A stretch of 5,674 nucleotides of DNA from assembly GCA_947588795.1 (NCBI GenBank), contig CANPZJ010000050.1:1-5674 (forward strand), in the 5' to 3' direction. Position 1 is the stretch's first letter. Every line of letters begins with the position of its first letter. Positions 5,451-5,674 of the stretch are shown here, one piece after another. The notes beneath the pieces were generated by a model, which ran no database searches, was not told the DNA's origin, and was given only the letters and a program-made list of their open reading frames with translations. The position numbers were made by a program, and so were the translations under genes. This DNA comes from an uncultured Bacilli bacterium. GTDB lineage: Bacteria > Bacillota_I > Bacilli_A > RF39 > UBA660.

Positions 5451-5674
5451 ATGGACGATTTAAAAAGATTTTTAAGTAGTATTGGTTTTGAATATAAAAG
5501 TGATTTTGATAATACCAAAATTGAAAAGGTGGTATTTAATAAAGAAACAAAAATATATACTGTTTATTTAAAAAGTAAAAATGTTTTAGATTATGAACTA
5601 GTAACTGAACTTTTTAATGCCGCGAAAAAAGGTATTAATGGTAAAGATAAATGTTATTTAGAATTAAGTTATGA
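5451..5674 (+). CDS. polC: DNA polymerase III PolC-type, N-terminal fragment (3' end outside window)
   Basis: Only 74 codons are visible, beginning MDDLKRFLSSIGFEYKSDFD. The pattern KIEKVVFNKETKIYTVYLKSKNVLDYELVTELFNAAKKGI agrees in spacing and character with the N-terminal domain of PolC, where a GEIKK-like segment is followed by a strand, then a leucine-proline or similar turn and a helix of the LPFQIYDTL type; this comparison is from memory of B. subtilis PolC. PolC is the main replicase of Bacillota, with its polymerase and proofreading exonuclease domains lying beyond this window, so neither can be checked. AAAGGAG (5435-5441) stands 9 bases before the ATG, inside the end of dnaE; the gap between the genes is 3 bases, so co-transcription is very likely. 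The main doubt is that this domain is poorly conserved and short here; an unrelated small gene is possible. Confidence 0.7.
   Translation, partial: MDDLKRFLSSIGFEYKSDFDNTKIEKVVFNKETKIYTVYLKSKNVLDYELVTELFNAAKKGINGKDKCYLELSY

Overview
The window reads as a chromosomal segment of a low-GC member of the Bacillota/Mycoplasmatota, probably one of the uncultured gut Bacilli (RF39- or Acholeplasma-like). The assignment rests on four things: a Bacillus-type DnaE (DnaE3 group) followed by what looks like the start of polC, a replicase confined to this part of the bacterial tree; a very short ribosomal protein L28; a surface protein built of InlB-type B-repeats; and strong A/T bias. Trp is encoded by TGG in dnaE and in the surface protein, and no TGA occurs inside a long gene, so the standard bacterial code fits. 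The phylum call is inference from gene content.

Positions 1-1842 form a cell-surface module on the + strand. The 3' part of a large B-repeat protein (1-1363, 5' end outside the window) carries two near-identical 72-residue B-repeats, two longer diverged repeats of about 112 and 123 residues, and a tail with ten cysteines. Five bases after its stop a small membrane-anchored protein of unknown function begins (1369-1842), probably in the same transcript and translationally coupled. An A/T-rich hairpin with a T-run (1826-1860) probably ends this unit.

Positions 1893-2340 hold a single small helical protein of unknown function (1938-2297) with its own weak promoter. It converges on rpmB (2326-2484, - strand, ribosomal protein L28). 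The two share a 14-bp hairpin flanked by A and T runs that should work as a terminator in both directions; the rpmB stop codon lies inside its stem.

Positions 2485-2582 are a compact divergent promoter region serving rpmB leftwards and dnaE rightwards. dnaE (2583-5447, 954 aa) has all polymerase catalytic Asp residues but a PHP domain with visibly lost metal ligands. Three bases after its stop, with a good Shine-Dalgarno site, comes the start of a gene whose first 74 residues resemble the PolC N-terminal domain (5451 to the window end). If so, the two replicative polymerases are made from one transcript: in Bacillus subtilis DnaE extends the RNA primer and PolC takes over.

I see no CRISPR array, tRNA, rRNA, insertion sequence or phage gene. 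The most interesting points are the dnaE-polC arrangement, the paired Cys/Tyr swap between the two long surface repeats, the Cys-rich tail in place of a sorting signal, and the recurring extended -10 / very short leader layout at three start sites.
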